Part shown: positions 1-15,000 of the stretch, in pieces | Position numbering within the stretch: the first letter of the stretch is position 1 | Layout: each line of letters opens with the position of its first letter | Source: Prototheca cutis | Taxonomy: Eukaryota > Chlorophyta > Trebouxiophyceae > Chlorellales > Chlorellaceae | Direction of reading: 5' to 3' | Length of the DNA: 64,000 nucleotides | Assembly: GCA_002897115.2 (NCBI GenBank) | Contig: BCIH01000016.1 | Coordinates: 5,168 to 69,167, forward strand | Made by a program: the position numbers and the translations under genes | The notes under the pieces: model-generated | Told to the model about the DNA's origin: nothing | The model's input: the letters and a program-made list of their open reading frames with translations, nothing else | Databases searched by the model: none

Positions 1-929
1 GCCTGATGCAAACCCATGCTGCTGCGCACACCGCACTGCCTGCTCGGCTGTGTCCAGGAACAGAACCTCCTGCAGATTGTAGGTTATTAGGATGGCCACG
101 GTGACATCAGCACCTCTCTCAGTCATCATGTCCGGTACCTGGCCACCTAGGCATGCTGCCTGCACGAATGCATAGCCCCCTCCCACCACAGCCCTGGATC
201 CGCCGCTGCACACACCTGGACCCACGCGAGCGAGACGGGGGAGGGCTTTGTGCCCGAGACCGTGCACGCTTCAGCCAACGTCTGCAGCGCCCTCGAACGA
301 ACCTGCAGGAGATGCATGGGAAGGGGCGGTCATGCGGGATGGCTTGCAAGATCCTTTTGGTTTGTCAATATCCTGCAGGGCATGCAGCTCCACGTCACAG
401 CATTACCAAGCATGCCCACGACTCGACCCGTGCTGCCCAACACCCCGTACCGCTGGGAAGTAAATGTGTGCTAAGCACGCCAGGAGGTACGGGGCTTGCT
501 TGATGAGTGCAAAGAATCGCGAAAAGTTGCCGCTTGAGAATGCACGCTGTCATGGGGGAAAGGAGTTTGGGGGAAGGGCACAGCGTTGTTCTGTCAGGTG
601 TTTGCATTCTGTGGGCCCATGCATGACATGTTTGGCGCTGTCCAAGCCCATGCATCACCATACAGCTGACGCAGATAGCGCTGGGAAAGAGAGCATTGCA
701 TGCGGCCACAAATCTTTCAAATCCACGTGTGCTGCCGCAACCCAATTGGAGCAATGTCACCTGGAGCTTCAGCACCCAAAGGATGTGATGCGAGTTGGCA
801 ACCTCAGGCCTCAGCGCCTGCAGTGTGGACAGGAAGGCCTGGCCATCGCCCTTGAACTTGCCGTGCTGTGACATCAACGACAGCAGGTGGTAGGCCCGGA
901 ACTCGGACTCTATGTCGTTGAGAGGAGGA

Positions 930-1022
<93 letters not shown>

Positions 1023-3276
1023 CCATGGCTCTTCATGCCACACATTTCCATGCGCCCATGCTGGATGCTGGCGCGCATGAAATGCAAGGGCCACGGCAGG
1101 CCGGCCTCGCACGTTCCACACACATAGGCACGGCGGTTGGCACCAGAAATAGGGGGGGAACACGTTCCCCAGCTCCTGCTCCTCACCAAATGCGCTCGCT
1201 TTGCCGCGTGCAGCCTGTTTCTCATACATATCACTCAATGAAATCAAAGACTGCATGGAGGGAAAACTTGGAACTTCGGGTTGCCGGTGGGCTCGATGGG
1301 CACTCAGGCATGGGACACGGAGCAATTATAAGAAACCTGATGCTTATCCTGCACCCATGGAGCACCACTTGGATTCAGACGCAAGCTGTCCAACCTCACA
1401 CAAGCATGTATGTATGTTACCGGAACAAGCAATTCATCCATTCCACGCCCACCTTGTTCATCTGCTCGATGTTCAGGTGCGAGTTGAAGCCCTCCATCTC
1501 AGTCACTGTACGGGATCAGAGACGAGAACACAGGTTGCTCATCGCTCAACGCCGCAGCACAGCACGTGGCAAAAGCTTCTGCAACGGTCTGTGCCCAGAC
1601 CGGGAGTCAGCACCATTGCGCAAGCGAGCAGCACACCATCCCATGTCCGCCTCACCAGACTGATCTTCGCCGCAGAGCTCGTGCTCGCACATGATGTGGA
1701 ACCGCACAACTTCCTCGTAAACCGCTATCGCAAAATCATCCTGCAACGATCAGTGCAAACAAAGGGACTTTTCCTTGTCTTTCTTGGTTCAAATTGGGAA
1801 GGGATGCTTGGGGCGTTCAGAAAGCCTCCCATTCTGCATGACCTCATCTGACACAAGCCCAGGTGACTCGATAAAACCTGCAGCACAGCACTCTACTCGC
1901 GAAGTATCAATAGCATCCATCGTCCCTGACTCGTCGAGAGTGACCCCCGCAGCGTCCAGTTCCCATCATGACCCCGAGCGCACCGTGATCCCCTGAATGT
2001 AGAGGTCTTGCCGGACGGCGCGGTACCTGTCCCACAGAAATTTGTGCACCAGTCCAAATCTGCACCGGGCGTGGAGCCAGCATGCGTTGAGCAGCCAGTG
2101 GTGATCATCCGCTCCATAATACACATGTATCGGGCGGGCGGACAGCATGCCACTGCCAGCTCCATACCTTGCATCCTTGCGATCCAGCAGGGACCGCAGG
2201 TGCAGCATTGTTCGGAGCAAGGCGCCCCTCGTCCGAAAATCAGATGGCTGCGGGTCATCAATCTGCAGGTGGAAGTAGATTGTGAATCTGCCGCTCAGGA
2301 CAGTGTGGCGTGCATTGCGCGACTGGCATCCTCTCTGGCTCCACAGGAAGCGGGCTGTGCCGTTGGGACATTCCACGCACGCACCACCATCTCGGGTTCC
2401 ACTGTATCCCGCATCATGTCGAACCCAGTGTGTACAGTTCACGTAGCCCCCCCCCCCCCTTTCATGCACACACACAATCACCAGAAGGACCAGGCCTTGC
2501 CCCAGATGCGCACCGTTCTTGCAAAGCGGCGGACAGCCAAGCCGGCACTGGTTCGCCCGCTGTCGTTAGGATCCACGCGCTCAAAGATCTGAATGTCGTG
2601 GAGGTTTTCCCTGCGCTGCCTCTCGACGGCCGGGCACATGTCCTCGCAGGTACCGACGATTGCGCCCCTGGCGGCACCCCCACCCTCGCCCTCACCTGCA
2701 TGCAGAGTGGAAGCGTGTCGCGTGCTGAGGTTGAGTGGGAATGCACCATGCATTGGGGTGGACAAAAAATGCCTAGTGTTTTAACAATGCAACAAACACG
2801 ACAGCTGGAAAGGTCCCCGCAAAGAGGCATGCCCGACGACATTCAACAATTGCAACCCCGCCGCCGCTGGCAACATCTTGGGCAAAGGCTCGCCACGATC
2901 CCACACAATACATCACTGCCGAACGAACAATGCACAAGCCCCACGGCAGCGCACCGTCTCCTTCGCCGGATCCATTGTCCCCTGCTGCGGCGGACCAAGA
3001 GCCCGCATCCCCAGAGTCTGATGCCGGCAGCGGCTTGACCTGGAACCGCGTCGCCCTCTGCTGGAGTTGTGCATCGCTGGCAAGAGCCGGGCTGGCCGCC
3101 CGATGCAACCCGGCCTGTCTCGACCCAGGGAATGGTGAGGCATTGGGGTTCAGGCCCCGAGGCGGCCGGGGCGCGGCCTGCCGCGGAGCTGCGGGAGGCG
3201 CCGCACCCCCAAACCTGGGCATGTTGGCCAGGGCGGCCGCCTTGGCGGCCTCATAGTCGAAGTCGTCCTCCTCTTC
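1..3276 (-). CDS. SAC3: SAC3/GANP domain mRNA-export protein (C-terminus cut by window edge, N-terminus unresolved)
   Basis: SAC3/GANP proteins scaffold the nuclear-pore TREX-2 complex, which couples transcription to mRNA export. Eleven phase-compatible exons were read on the minus strand: 3276-2955, 2695-2514, 2262-2168, 2059-1984, 1740-1656, 1505-1453, 1250-1187, 909-761, 546-451, 302-216 and 69-1, giving 426 visible residues. The first begins with acidic EEEDDFDYEAAK, then a Pro/Ala/Arg-rich stretch. Family hallmarks follow: GTCEDMCP, LWDRYRAVRQDL, RFHIMCEHELC, GFNSHLNIEQMNK, ESEFRAYHLL and FFALIKQAPYLLACL. The spacing and the CEDMCP-type start resemble plant SAC3B and animal MCM3AP/GANP more than LENG8. 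The reading frame is open at position 1, so the C-terminus lies outside. An upstream exon ending near 3456 (CTG|GTGAGT) fits the phase, but the start codon was not found. It is divergent from the proteasome gene. Confidence 0.93.
930..1019 (+). repeat. (TG)n microsatellite in SAC3 intron
   Basis: About 90 bp of near-perfect TG dinucleotides, with one CG interruption near 989, inside the SAC3 intron between exons 909-761 and 1250-1187. Sense strand (CA)n. Confidence 0.95.
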
Positions 3277-5667
<2,391 letters not shown>

Positions 5668-6238
5668 GTGAACGTGGCCCTGCTTCCTGTGACGCTGTCT
5701 CGTTTGCCGAGTGGCCGACCTCGCCTCTGTAACTAACGGCAAGGACAGTCGGGGTGCAGGCATGGAATGTGCGTACGCCAGCCAGGCAGGGTACTCCCAC
5801 AATGAACCAATCGAGGGCCGACACATCTCCCAGTCGACTCGTCGCTTCATTCTTCCGAGTCCGTTTCAGTCCATCGACATGCATGCTGCTGCAGGGGGGT
5901 TAACACCCGTGTCATGGCTCTTCATCCCCCCACCCACCAACACCATGCCACTGTCCATCTCTTTCTTTTCATAGGGACAGGGGGTACACCAGCAGTCAAC
6001 AGGGTCCCGCACACGGCTCGTGCTCGCACGTGCCGTTGTACACATGCCGTACACTGGTGCAAGAGAATTGCGGTCAAAACGTCGGCGTACAAAACCGGAC
6101 AAGATTGCGCACGAGTAGGAGAGGGGCGGGAGCAGGGGCAAGCCCGTTTGTCGCAGGCTGCTGGGGAAAACGGGGACTGACAGCGGCACGCGAAACCCCT
6201 GCACGCCGTATCGACGGCGTTCTGCATCCGCGCAGAGA
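5668..6238. other. Convergent 3' intergenic region
   Basis: The 3' ends of PSMA6 (plus) and citrate synthase (minus) face each other across 571 bp. It presumably holds both 3' UTRs. No coding segment, RNA gene or clear repeat was recognised. Confidence 0.6.
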
Positions 6239-8213
6239 TCAGTGCTTCTGGACGCGCTGCAGGATGGCGTCGATGGTGAGGGACTTTGGCCGCTCGATGG
6301 GCAGACCCAGGGCCCGGCTCCAGACGCCCTGGCTGAGCACGCCGATGGCGCGGGAAACGCCAAAGAGCACGGTGTAAAAGTTCTCCTCGGTGATGCCAAA
6401 GTACTGCAGCAGGACGCCCGAGTGCGCGTCGACGTTGGGCCAGGGGTTCTTGACCTTGCCAGTCTGGGTGAGGACGTCGGGCACGACCTCGTACAGGTCG
6501 CTGACCAGCTTGAACATGGGGTAGTCGGGCAGGTGCTTGATGGCAAACTCGCGCTGGCAGGTGTAGCGCGGGTCAGTCTTGCGCAGCACGGCGTGGCCAA
6601 AGCCGGGGACGACCTTGCCGCCCTTGAGCGTGGCCCAGACAAACTCGGTCAGCTGCTCCTTGGTGGGCGTCTCGCCAATCTCGGCCTGCACGCCGCGGAT
6701 CCAGCGCAGCACCTCCTGGTTGGCCAGGCCGTGCAGGGGACCCGCCAGACCCGTCATGCCCGCAGCAAACGACAGGTAGGGATCAGACAGCGCCGAGCCC
6801 ACCAGGTGCGTGGTGTGCGCAGACACGTTGCCGCCCTCGTGGTCGGCGTGGATGGTTTGGTACAGACGCATCAGCTCCAGCGCGTCGGGGTCGCTGAAGC
6901 CCATCATGTGCGACAGGTTGGCCGCCCAGTCCAGCTTGGCATCGGGCGCGATCAGGTCGCCGCCGTGGTAGGTGTTGCGGTAGATGATGGCCGCGATCTC
7001 GGGCAGCTTGGCAATCAGGTCCAGCGAGTCCTCCAGGATGGGCTCCCAGTACTTGGTCTTGTGAATGCCCGCGCTGTATGCCGCGCCAAACTTGCTGTCC
7101 AGCTGCAGGCCCAGCACCGCCTGCGCCAGCTGCGTCATGGGGTGCGTGCCCTTGGGCAGGCTCGCCAGCAGCGAGCGGACGTGGTCGGGCAACGCCGAGC
7201 GCGCACGCAACTCCTCCGTCACCGCNGCGGCCTGCTCCTTGGTTGGGACCTCGCCCGTCAGCAGCAGCCACAGCAGACCCTCGGGGATGGGCTCGCCGCC
7301 CTCCTGGGCGGCGGGGAGCTGCGCCTGCAGCTCGGGGATGGACAGCCCCCGGAAGCGAATGCCCTCCTCAGGGTCCAGCAGGCTCGTCTCCCACAGCATC
7401 GCCTTTGGTGAGATTTCAGGATTGGGATTGGGGTTATGTGCATTGGGACGGATTATTTTTTTGGTGTGTTGGGCGAGATATTTGGTCTGCGCCCTCCACA
7501 ATGCGGACACGTGCACCCTCCACACCATTCGATACTCGGCAATCTCTCCTCACCGGGATGCCACGCATGCCGCCGATGGCCTGCTCCACAGTGACGTTGC
7601 CGAGGTGGGCATGGCCGTGCTGCTTCTTCAGCGACTTGACGCGCTCCTGCGGGGAGTGGCATAAGAGGCGCAGAGTCGTGCAGGGATCATTTTCTGCCAG
7701 ACGACATGACATGGGGGTGATGTGGGTTGTATTCTGTCTGACCAGGGCAGTGGTCGGGTTCTTGGAGAGAGGCCCTCCCCACACACGTAACCCTCCCCCG
7801 GCGGCCGAAGCCGTTAAACCCGTCGGCCAGAACCCTATGGCCCCGGAGCCAGTGAAACTTGCATCGGGCCCTCGGAAAGGCGTGGCCATCCAACAGCCAC
7901 GGCCACATCCAAGCACAACCCACATCCATGCAAGACGAGTGTCACGCTGATAGAACCAGACGGCACAAAGGCGGCTCGATAGATCAACGGTCACGCAGCC
8001 GGTCTCCCAGCAGGGGTGCCCCAGTCCCGCCACTGACTAGGGCCGCCGACCCATTGCACACCGCACCTGTTCAGCTGGAATCTTCTCGGCAAGGGCCTCC
8101 TTGATCGAGGTCGTGGTGGACAGGCAGCGGCGGGCCGCGTCCAAGACATCCTCGGCGTTGCGCCGCAGCGCAAACGACCGAAGGGCCGTGCTCAGCCGGC
8201 TGGTGGACTGCAT
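6239..8213 (-). CDS. CS: Mitochondrial citrate synthase
   Basis: Condenses acetyl-CoA with oxaloacetate to citrate, the entry step of the TCA cycle in the mitochondrial matrix. Three exons in phase 0: 8213-8067, 7646-7554 and 7402-6239, giving 467 aa, the normal eukaryotic mitochondrial length. The N-terminus ([19 protein letters not shown]) is rich in Ser, Arg and Leu and acid-free, a good targeting presequence. The core has [11 protein letters not shown], the catalytic histidine regions [20 protein letters not shown] and [15 protein letters not shown], and the catalytic aspartate in NVDAHSG. It resembles the yeast CIT1/animal CS type. The single N at 7226 falls in a GCN codon, so the residue is Ala whatever the base. 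Confidence 0.98.
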
Positions 8214-9016
8214 GGCTCTGCGACGGGGAGAGATCCCAGCAAAACCTTAAAGTATCGTCAAAAATGTTGAGTTTTCCTCGGTCACGGACGACTTGCGGCC
8301 ACTTCAAGGCCCGGGGGGAGGCATGGAGATGAGTTCATCTCATCAAAAAGAACGGCAGAAAATCTCCTCTCGTGATCCTCTTCCGGGGAGTAGTCATGGG
8401 GCGGCTCGCTCAATTGTTGGGCACGTTCTATTGACCGTGCAAACGTCACCAGCGATTACGAATGAACTTCGACGTCGTCAGCCGCGAATATTGCAATGTA
8501 CATGCGTCATGTGCGTGCCCTTGGCGAGGCAGACCGCACGGGCCTGCTGTGCCTCTGGTGCCCTCGCGACCCAGACAGCTGGGAACCAAACGACGGAGGA
8601 ATGGCTGGGGTGAGCGTTTCGCCCGACCTGAGCGACCGTTCGAATGATCTGCAGCTTGCATGCGTTATGGGTCAGGATAGCATGCTCCCTCATGATTGTT
8701 CAGGAAGGCAAGATTTTCTGCGCGGTGCTCCCGTGCACATCTGTTGGTTTCAAGGCTGGGCCACACTGATTCACTTGATACACGTTTTAATCGCCATGTG
8801 GCTTGTACCCCTGTCCTAGTGATCCTTGAGAGCGCCGCACATTTTCTGCTCTGGGGCGGTTGTGGTTGGTTGTCATTGCCGGGGCCCCCAAACGATGGAT
8901 GGCTCAACCCGAACTCGAAAGAGCGGGCATCATCGCTGCGCGCATTGCAATTTCCGCAGGCGGGGCAAAGCTCCACGTGCATTGCAATTTAGTCTTTTTG
9001 AACGAAATAATCGAAA
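8214..9016. promoter_or_regulatory. Divergent intergenic region, citrate synthase / UIEF-like gene
   Basis: This 803-bp region separates two divergent start codons and should carry both promoters and 5' UTRs. It is less GC-rich than the flanking exons near 8990-9015. No coding exon, RNA gene or defined promoter motif was identified. Confidence 0.5.
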
Positions 9017-10302
9017 ATGGACGAAGAACCAAAGGGCTTGAATTGTTCGCTTGACGACCTCATCCAGCAGAGCGCAGCGGGCAGGCCTCAACGCCGAAGA
9101 CGAGAGCATGGACGGGGCGATGCTCGCCCTTACGACGTCAACAGGGATAAGCGGGGCAATAGACCCGGTTACGGTGATCAGCGACAGGTGCGGGCCATGT
9201 TCCGGCCGGGAGTGGGATGCGTGGGTCTTCCCTGCTGAGCTTTGCTTGGGAATTACCAGCGGGCGCGTTCGGCCTACGAACGCTTTGGGTGCGCATCTAT
9301 TCGTAGAATCAATCTCATACCATTGCATCTGTTGAACAACGTTGGCAGAGCCAGGGCCAAGAGTGGAGGGGTGGCCGTCCCAGCGGCAACACGCGATTCC
9401 CTAGGCGGCAGCAGCAGCAGCAGCAGCAGCAGCATGGACGGCCACAACCGAGTGCCATGGACACGTCAGAGCCTAAACCAGATCATCTGAGTTACCGCAA
9501 GGTGTGCTACAGAGGGTTTGTGTCGGGTGCGGTTGTCCAGCTGATGCAGGTTGGGTCCGTGCCGGGTCTGGCCCCAGCACAAGGCAATTGAACCCTATCA
9601 CCTCCGTGTGCCATGCGACCCGCAGCTGCAAGAGTGCGTGCTGGATCAGAGCACAGGGAATGTCATCTTCCGGTACGACGGCCTGGACCTCGTCACGGTG
9701 ACCCCGGCCGGCGAGGTCACGCTCGATTCCCACGATGCGGTCGATGTACGTAGAGAGGCGGGGCGTGTAGTGGCGCTGGGGATGGCTGTCGGCACACATG
9801 CCGGGCGGCATCGCCACGTGCTTTCTGAGCTTTGGAGCCACCGACGTTACCGAGTCCAACCCCCGACCCAAAACAAAAAAAACTCTTGCAGCGTGCGGTG
9901 TTCCAGTCGATGAACGACGCGCTGGGCACGCTGGGCATGCGCGTGACCGCGCCCTCCGGCCGCTACGACGTCGGCGACTGGTCCATCTCTGACGGCCGGT
10001 CACTGCAGCGCTTTGCCGATGGCATGAAGCTGCCGGCCAAGGGCATCGCCACCACGGGCCGGGCGCAGCAGCTCCTGCAGGGCATGCGCCCGCAGCCCCA
10101 GCGCAGGCCGCATTCGGGTGGCAATCCAGGCCCTGCAGTGCCGCCTCCCCAACCGATGCAGGGTGCACTAGGGGCCTGGCATCATCCCGTACAGATGGGG
10201 CCTGCCATGGAGACGGAAAAGCCGCGGGGAAACGTGTTCAGTCGGCTCGGGGGGCTCCCCGATGCCGACCGGCGGCTCCAGGCGCAGGGCCGGCTGGTGT
10301 GA
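9017..10302 (+). CDS. UIEF-like nuclear protein, putative mRNA-export adaptor
   Basis: Four exons in phase 0 (9017-9187, 9349-9501, 9578-9745, 9892-10302) encode 300 aa. The N-terminus has LNCSLDDLIQQ, which resembles the UAP56-binding motif (consensus around LDMSLDDII) of mRNA-export adaptors. An Arg/Gly/Asp-rich basic stretch and an eight-Gln tract follow. The middle and C-terminal block has conserved-looking RVPCDPQLQECVLDQSTGNV, FRYDGLDLVTVTPAGEV and DWSISDGRSLQRFADG. From memory this order matches the plant UIEF/FYTTD1-like family, which binds the helicase UAP56 in the nucleus. The coding model is strong; the product name is an inference. The last exon has a Pro/Gln-rich tail. It lies 302 bp upstream of the plastid L24 gene on the same strand. 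Confidence 0.8.
9409..9432 (+). repeat. In-frame (CAG)8 trinucleotide repeat
   Basis: Eight perfect CAG codons lie in exon 2 of the UIEF-like gene and encode eight Gln within a Gln/Arg-rich linker. This is a likely length-variable site. Confidence 0.95.
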
Positions 10303-10604
10303 ACACAGCGGCACAAGACAAATGGTTTCTCATGCACAGTGCTATTACATGACATACTTGCACCCTTTGCCCCTGTAAGGCGACGTGACAACTGTGCAAG
10401 GTGTGCTCTGCCGATCGGCGCGTTTGCACAGGCCGAGGTCCTTCGGGAGAGACGAAATTTCGGCAGGAACAAACGCAAGCGAAAAATTCACTGACTGTTC
10501 TGAAAACAAGCCAAGCTGCCTGCATGCTACTGTTGGCTGCATGAACTCCACGCAGACATAAGTATACTCTACAAAAACGGTGCATTTGGAGAGTGTCGTC
10601 GCCA

Positions 10605-11936
10605 ATGTCACAGGCGAGGTGCCCCGGGCAGGCCACGCCCTTCTTCGGCACCCGGCGCCCCTCGCTCGCACTCGGTCAATCATTCCTGCATGTGAGTTGG
10701 AGTTGGTGACTGAAACGAAGAGCCTGTAGTGCACGCAATGGCATCGCGTGCCTCTGTGCAATCGCCATGCTATCGCCACTGCTGGGCTCACGAACGGTAT
10801 GGTACCTCCCCACGATATGCAGCATTGGAGTGGGCCTGCTCGGGGCAGTCACGTCCAGCCCATCGAGGCTGCAAAGATTGTACGGATGCGTGCATTATTG
10901 TGATGGGAGTCTCGCAAGGCACAGGCCTTTTTATGAGTTGCTGCTGGCATTGGGCTTCGGTATGTCCAGCCGCCTTGTGTGCGTGGTTCACGACGTGTCA
11001 CAACAAATGGTGAGTTTGAGAAATATGTTGATCGCTCACCCCGCAGGGCCCGGGCAAGAAGTGGGAGCACTATGAGCTGAACAAGAATGGCAAGCCCGTT
11101 CGCCAGCACATGCATGTCAAGACCGGCGACCTCGTACAGGTGTGGACGTGGGAGGCCCAATTTTGTGCTTATCACTTGATGGTCTTCGATGGCAGGTGCT
11201 GAAACTAGTCCAGTGGAAGTCCCTCGGATGAAAGAGCTTGATTATTGCTGCTCATGTGGCCTGGACAAAGCCCATTTTCTCTACTACCATGTCTGCTTCA
11301 CCCGTCTGCTTGTCCGAAACTGCCCAGGTGATTGCGGGGCACGACAAGGGCACTGTCGGCCGGATTGAGAGTGTACAGCCAAAGATGGGCACCGTGAGGA
11401 TTGAAGATGTCAACACCAAGGTATGTGTCATGGCGGAGGCAACAATGCGGCGCAGCGATGGAGGACGCAATGTCCGCATCTGGCACGAATCCGCCCGCTC
11501 CGCCTCACAATCTCGTGCAGGTCAAGCACGTGAAGCCAAAGGCAAAGGGTCAAAAGGGTTTTGTCGCCAGGATTGATTACCCCATACATCATTCCAATGT
11601 GGCACACTACTCTGAGGGCCAGCAAGTGACGAGCCGGATAGGCCACAAGTGCGTCCGGTGTTGTGTCGGTTCTGGACTGGATTTTAGGGTTAGCATTGTC
11701 CTGGGGAACAGTGGATGAAATCCTGCAGACCCAAGAGCTCCTCTGTGGCGGCATGATCATCCCACTTCACGTGCGCCAAAACCCATTCTCACTGCAGGGT
11801 TCTGGAGGATGGTAGAAAAGTGCGGTACTTGAAGAAGACTGGCGAGGTGATTGACAAGCCCCGAGGAGAGCACGACCACGCCCACGTGGAGGAGGAGGCT
11901 GTATCAGAACCAGCGGCGCCCGAGAGCGATGACTGA
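10605..11936 (+). CDS. RPL24: Plastid 50S ribosomal protein L24 (uL24c)
   Basis: This is a large-subunit protein of the plastid ribosome, an assembly initiator that binds 23S rRNA through a KOW domain. Firm exons are 11047-11139, 11328-11420, 11521-11648 and 11798-11936. A phase-0 first exon at 10605-10691 (starting MSQARCPGQATPFFGTRRP) supplies a Ser/Arg-containing, acid-free leader fit for plastid import; the model is then 179 aa. Core motifs: MHVKTGDLVQVIAGHDKGTV (the KOW motif), DVNTKVKHVKPKAKG, YPIHHSNVAHYSEGQQ, SRIGHKVLEDGRKVRYLKKT and GEVID. The tail is acidic and His-rich, beyond the bacterial core. The first exon is less certain than the rest, because another small exon could lie between 10692 and 11046. 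Its stop is only 143 bp from the convergent dynein stop. Confidence 0.9.
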
Positions 11937-12079
11937 AACCCAATCCGATATGATGTACAGTAAGCGCTTCACTATTGGCACGCAATCGGCTCCTAGGATT
12001 TGAGGTGGTGCTCATTGTCTTGTTCGTTCACTGCAGGGGCAAGTGTACTCTCCACACGCCTCAGGTCATTTCCCCGTGT

Positions 12080-15000
12080 TCAAACGCCTTCGGCAGCTTC
12101 CAGCAGGAGGCAGACGCCTGCCTTGGCCCATTTGACCCAGGGCTGCTTGGTCTTCAGCATCGCCGTGAAGACCTCCTGCCGGAAGCGCACCGCCGTCGCG
12201 TACACGGGGCAGTCATATGAGTCTTTGGCATCCAGAGTGATCACCGGGACAGCCTGCACAGATTTCAGTCCAAAGATGGGTGGGATTGTTGAATTCGGGG
12301 AGCCTGCGTGGGAGTAGCATCGCCCCGCTGAGGACAAGCGGGGTCCCAGGCTCACCCCGGTCCCAACTCGTGCACCCTCCCTTTCCTTATGCGCACTCAG
12401 TCCCACGTACCCGGATATGGAGGACTGGCATGGGCCATGAGAGCTGTTTGGGCTCGGCATCGACCAAGCAGCCCGCCCTATCGTCCCAGGCGGCGCCCTC
12501 GAGGACCAGGCCGTGGATGTAGGCTCCATCCCGTGCAGCCGTCGTGATGCTGTCCGGGCTGCGCCGAGTCACCTGCAGGTGTGGGTAGGAGTTATCGCCT
12601 CGTGTCTGAGGAGACGAGTTGCTAACCATGCTCCTCCTAGGAATGCTGGACTGACGAAACAAGAAGGGAAACCCCATTCAGATCTCCAGAATCAGAGGAA
12701 ACCCTCCACCACATAACCTCCCAGCCGCACCTCTGTAATCAGCATTGTCCTGTCCAGTGCCCAGCCCTGGGCCCGTGCGGATGTCTGGAGAACTGCCGTG
12801 ATGAATGCAGTGGGGTTGAACAGGCCCGGGAGCCAGGTGCTGGCCGGGACCTCCATCGTCCGCACCCAGTCGCCCAGCTGATCCGCCCTCTGCGTGTCAT
12901 GGTAGACACTTTTTGGGTTCGTGTGTGTTGGCAAGTGAATGTGCATGCATGCACATGCGTGCATGTGTGTGAGTATGCACACACATGCACGCACATGCAC
13001 ATGGACGGTCCAAATCCCAGCGACCATGCAGTACACATGGTGCCCGTGATGATCTCGTGCTACCAACGACCTCCCTGCATACCCGCTTGAGGTTGTCCAG
13101 CCAGGAAGACAGGTTTAGCATGCTAGGCCCAGCAGTTGCAAGCCATTCGGGGGGCACCCTCCGAGACATCAGAGCGCCCAATGTCTCCTCCATAGCGGCC
13201 TGCAAGGAATGTGCCGGTATTATTGTGCATGCAGTGGGGCACATCGGACTGTAACCATGTAGGAACGGAGGCAGCTTCATCACCAAATCGCCGTCAAGCA
13301 CTCACCGACATGGTCCTGTCACCACGGACGCCAGCCTCGATGTCTCTAACCTCGCCCCTAAGTTGAGCCAGCAGTGCATGCAGCTTCTCACACTCCTGTA
13401 GGTGGTGGTTATGATCAACATTGTAGTTGATGGACAATCATCCCATCACAAACCTGCACCCGGGGATCAAGGCTGCTGCCCCCATCTTCATCCATCCGCT
13501 AAGAAACTTGCCTGGAGCGCCACCATGGCAAATGGGTCGGCGATGTCCATGCGGGCCCGAATCTCCTCCAGATCCGGAGCGTCAGGCAGCGCCCCTAGTG
13601 TCCGTTCCAAGACCTGCAAAGCAGTCTTGCCGGGGTGAGTGAGCTCGGGGAATGCACCTATTTCCAATGTACACCCATGTCCCCCCCAATCCCACACCAT
13701 CACAGGTCCTCACGTCGGTGGGGGAGCTGCCCTCGGTGTCACCAAAGGCCTCTGCAGTCAGATCAGACTTGCGTTTTGGCTGCGTCAAGTGGGGGGTCGA
13801 AATGGGTATCATGAGGGCCAGGTTTCGGCACGATGCCCCCACGCATGAATCCCAACCCATGAGCTTTATCACGGTCGACCCAGGGCTATTCTCGCTAAGA
13901 CCTGCCTGCTCGAGGGAACCATCCCATTCCAAAGACCCATCTGGGCAGGGATCCTCCCTCCAAAGGCCCTGCCTCTCAGCCAGCCCCTTGCACACCAGGC
14001 CAACACCGGGAGTGCACCCACCTGGATGGCTTCCAGTGCGTTGTTGTATGCCAAGTTCCAGAGCTTGCTCGACAGCAGGGCCGCGTTATCGTGCAGGCCA
14101 TAAGCCGATGGTAGTTCAGCCGGCAAGCTCACGTCGATCCATTCAAGCACCTGTGTGACGGAGGATAGTGCAAGTGCGGAATGAGTGCGCAGCCTTGGGA
14201 GACGCGGTTCTACGACCAGTGCAGTGTGCTGCTGCACTCCAGGAATCTGCACCAACCAGCCAATGCACACCTGCTGGTGGTTGAGGGAGGATGGTGGAGG
14301 GGCCAGACCTGGACACACCTCGCCGCCCGCCAGGAGGGCCTCGTGGAACAGCGACACAGCATACGCTCGCGCCAGCCTCCTGTTAGATGAGCAGTGTGGT
14401 CTTCTGCTGATACCAGATGGCCAAGAGCCGGGGGCAAACATGCATGCGGTGTTGCCGACATGGCACAGGGGGTTGCGGGATCCTCAGGGCAACCCACCCA
14501 AATCAAACCATGCGGTGAATACCCAGGCATCTGGCGACCGTACCTGTCCCAGACTTCCACGATGTGGCCACCATACATAATCTCGCAGAAGAGGTATTGC
14601 AAGTCCTCCCACGGAATCTGCGCAATGATGGAAACTGGTGGACCACGTCATGCCGTGCGCAGTCTGCAACGATTTCATTTCTTTTTCTATGTATTTATTT
14701 ATTTATTCAATTGGGAAATCATTTCCCAAGAATGATCTCGTCGTTCACGACAGCAATTTTCTCTCTCCACCATCCACATCCAGCAGGGCGCATGGCTGTC
14801 TGCCCACATGTATCCCAACAACCCTGACTCTGCAGCAGCACCACCGCCGACGCAACCTCGACAACTACCTTTGTGGAGTTGTCGAGGTAAGTGGCCGCAA
14901 GCTCCACGCATGCCATCAGATCTCCCGTGTTGAAGCTGCAAGGACATGGATATGGACGTGTCATGCAGCCCTGTCGGCAAACAAACGCTGCAACATCCTC

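Noticed and set aside
887..1663. Open frames through the TG/CA repeat giving Val-Cys or Thr-His repeats
   Set aside because: Microsatellite translation inside a SAC3 intron.
6242..7411. 389-codon plus-strand open frame
   Set aside because: It is the antisense shadow of the citrate synthase main exon; the minus strand encodes the complete conserved enzyme.
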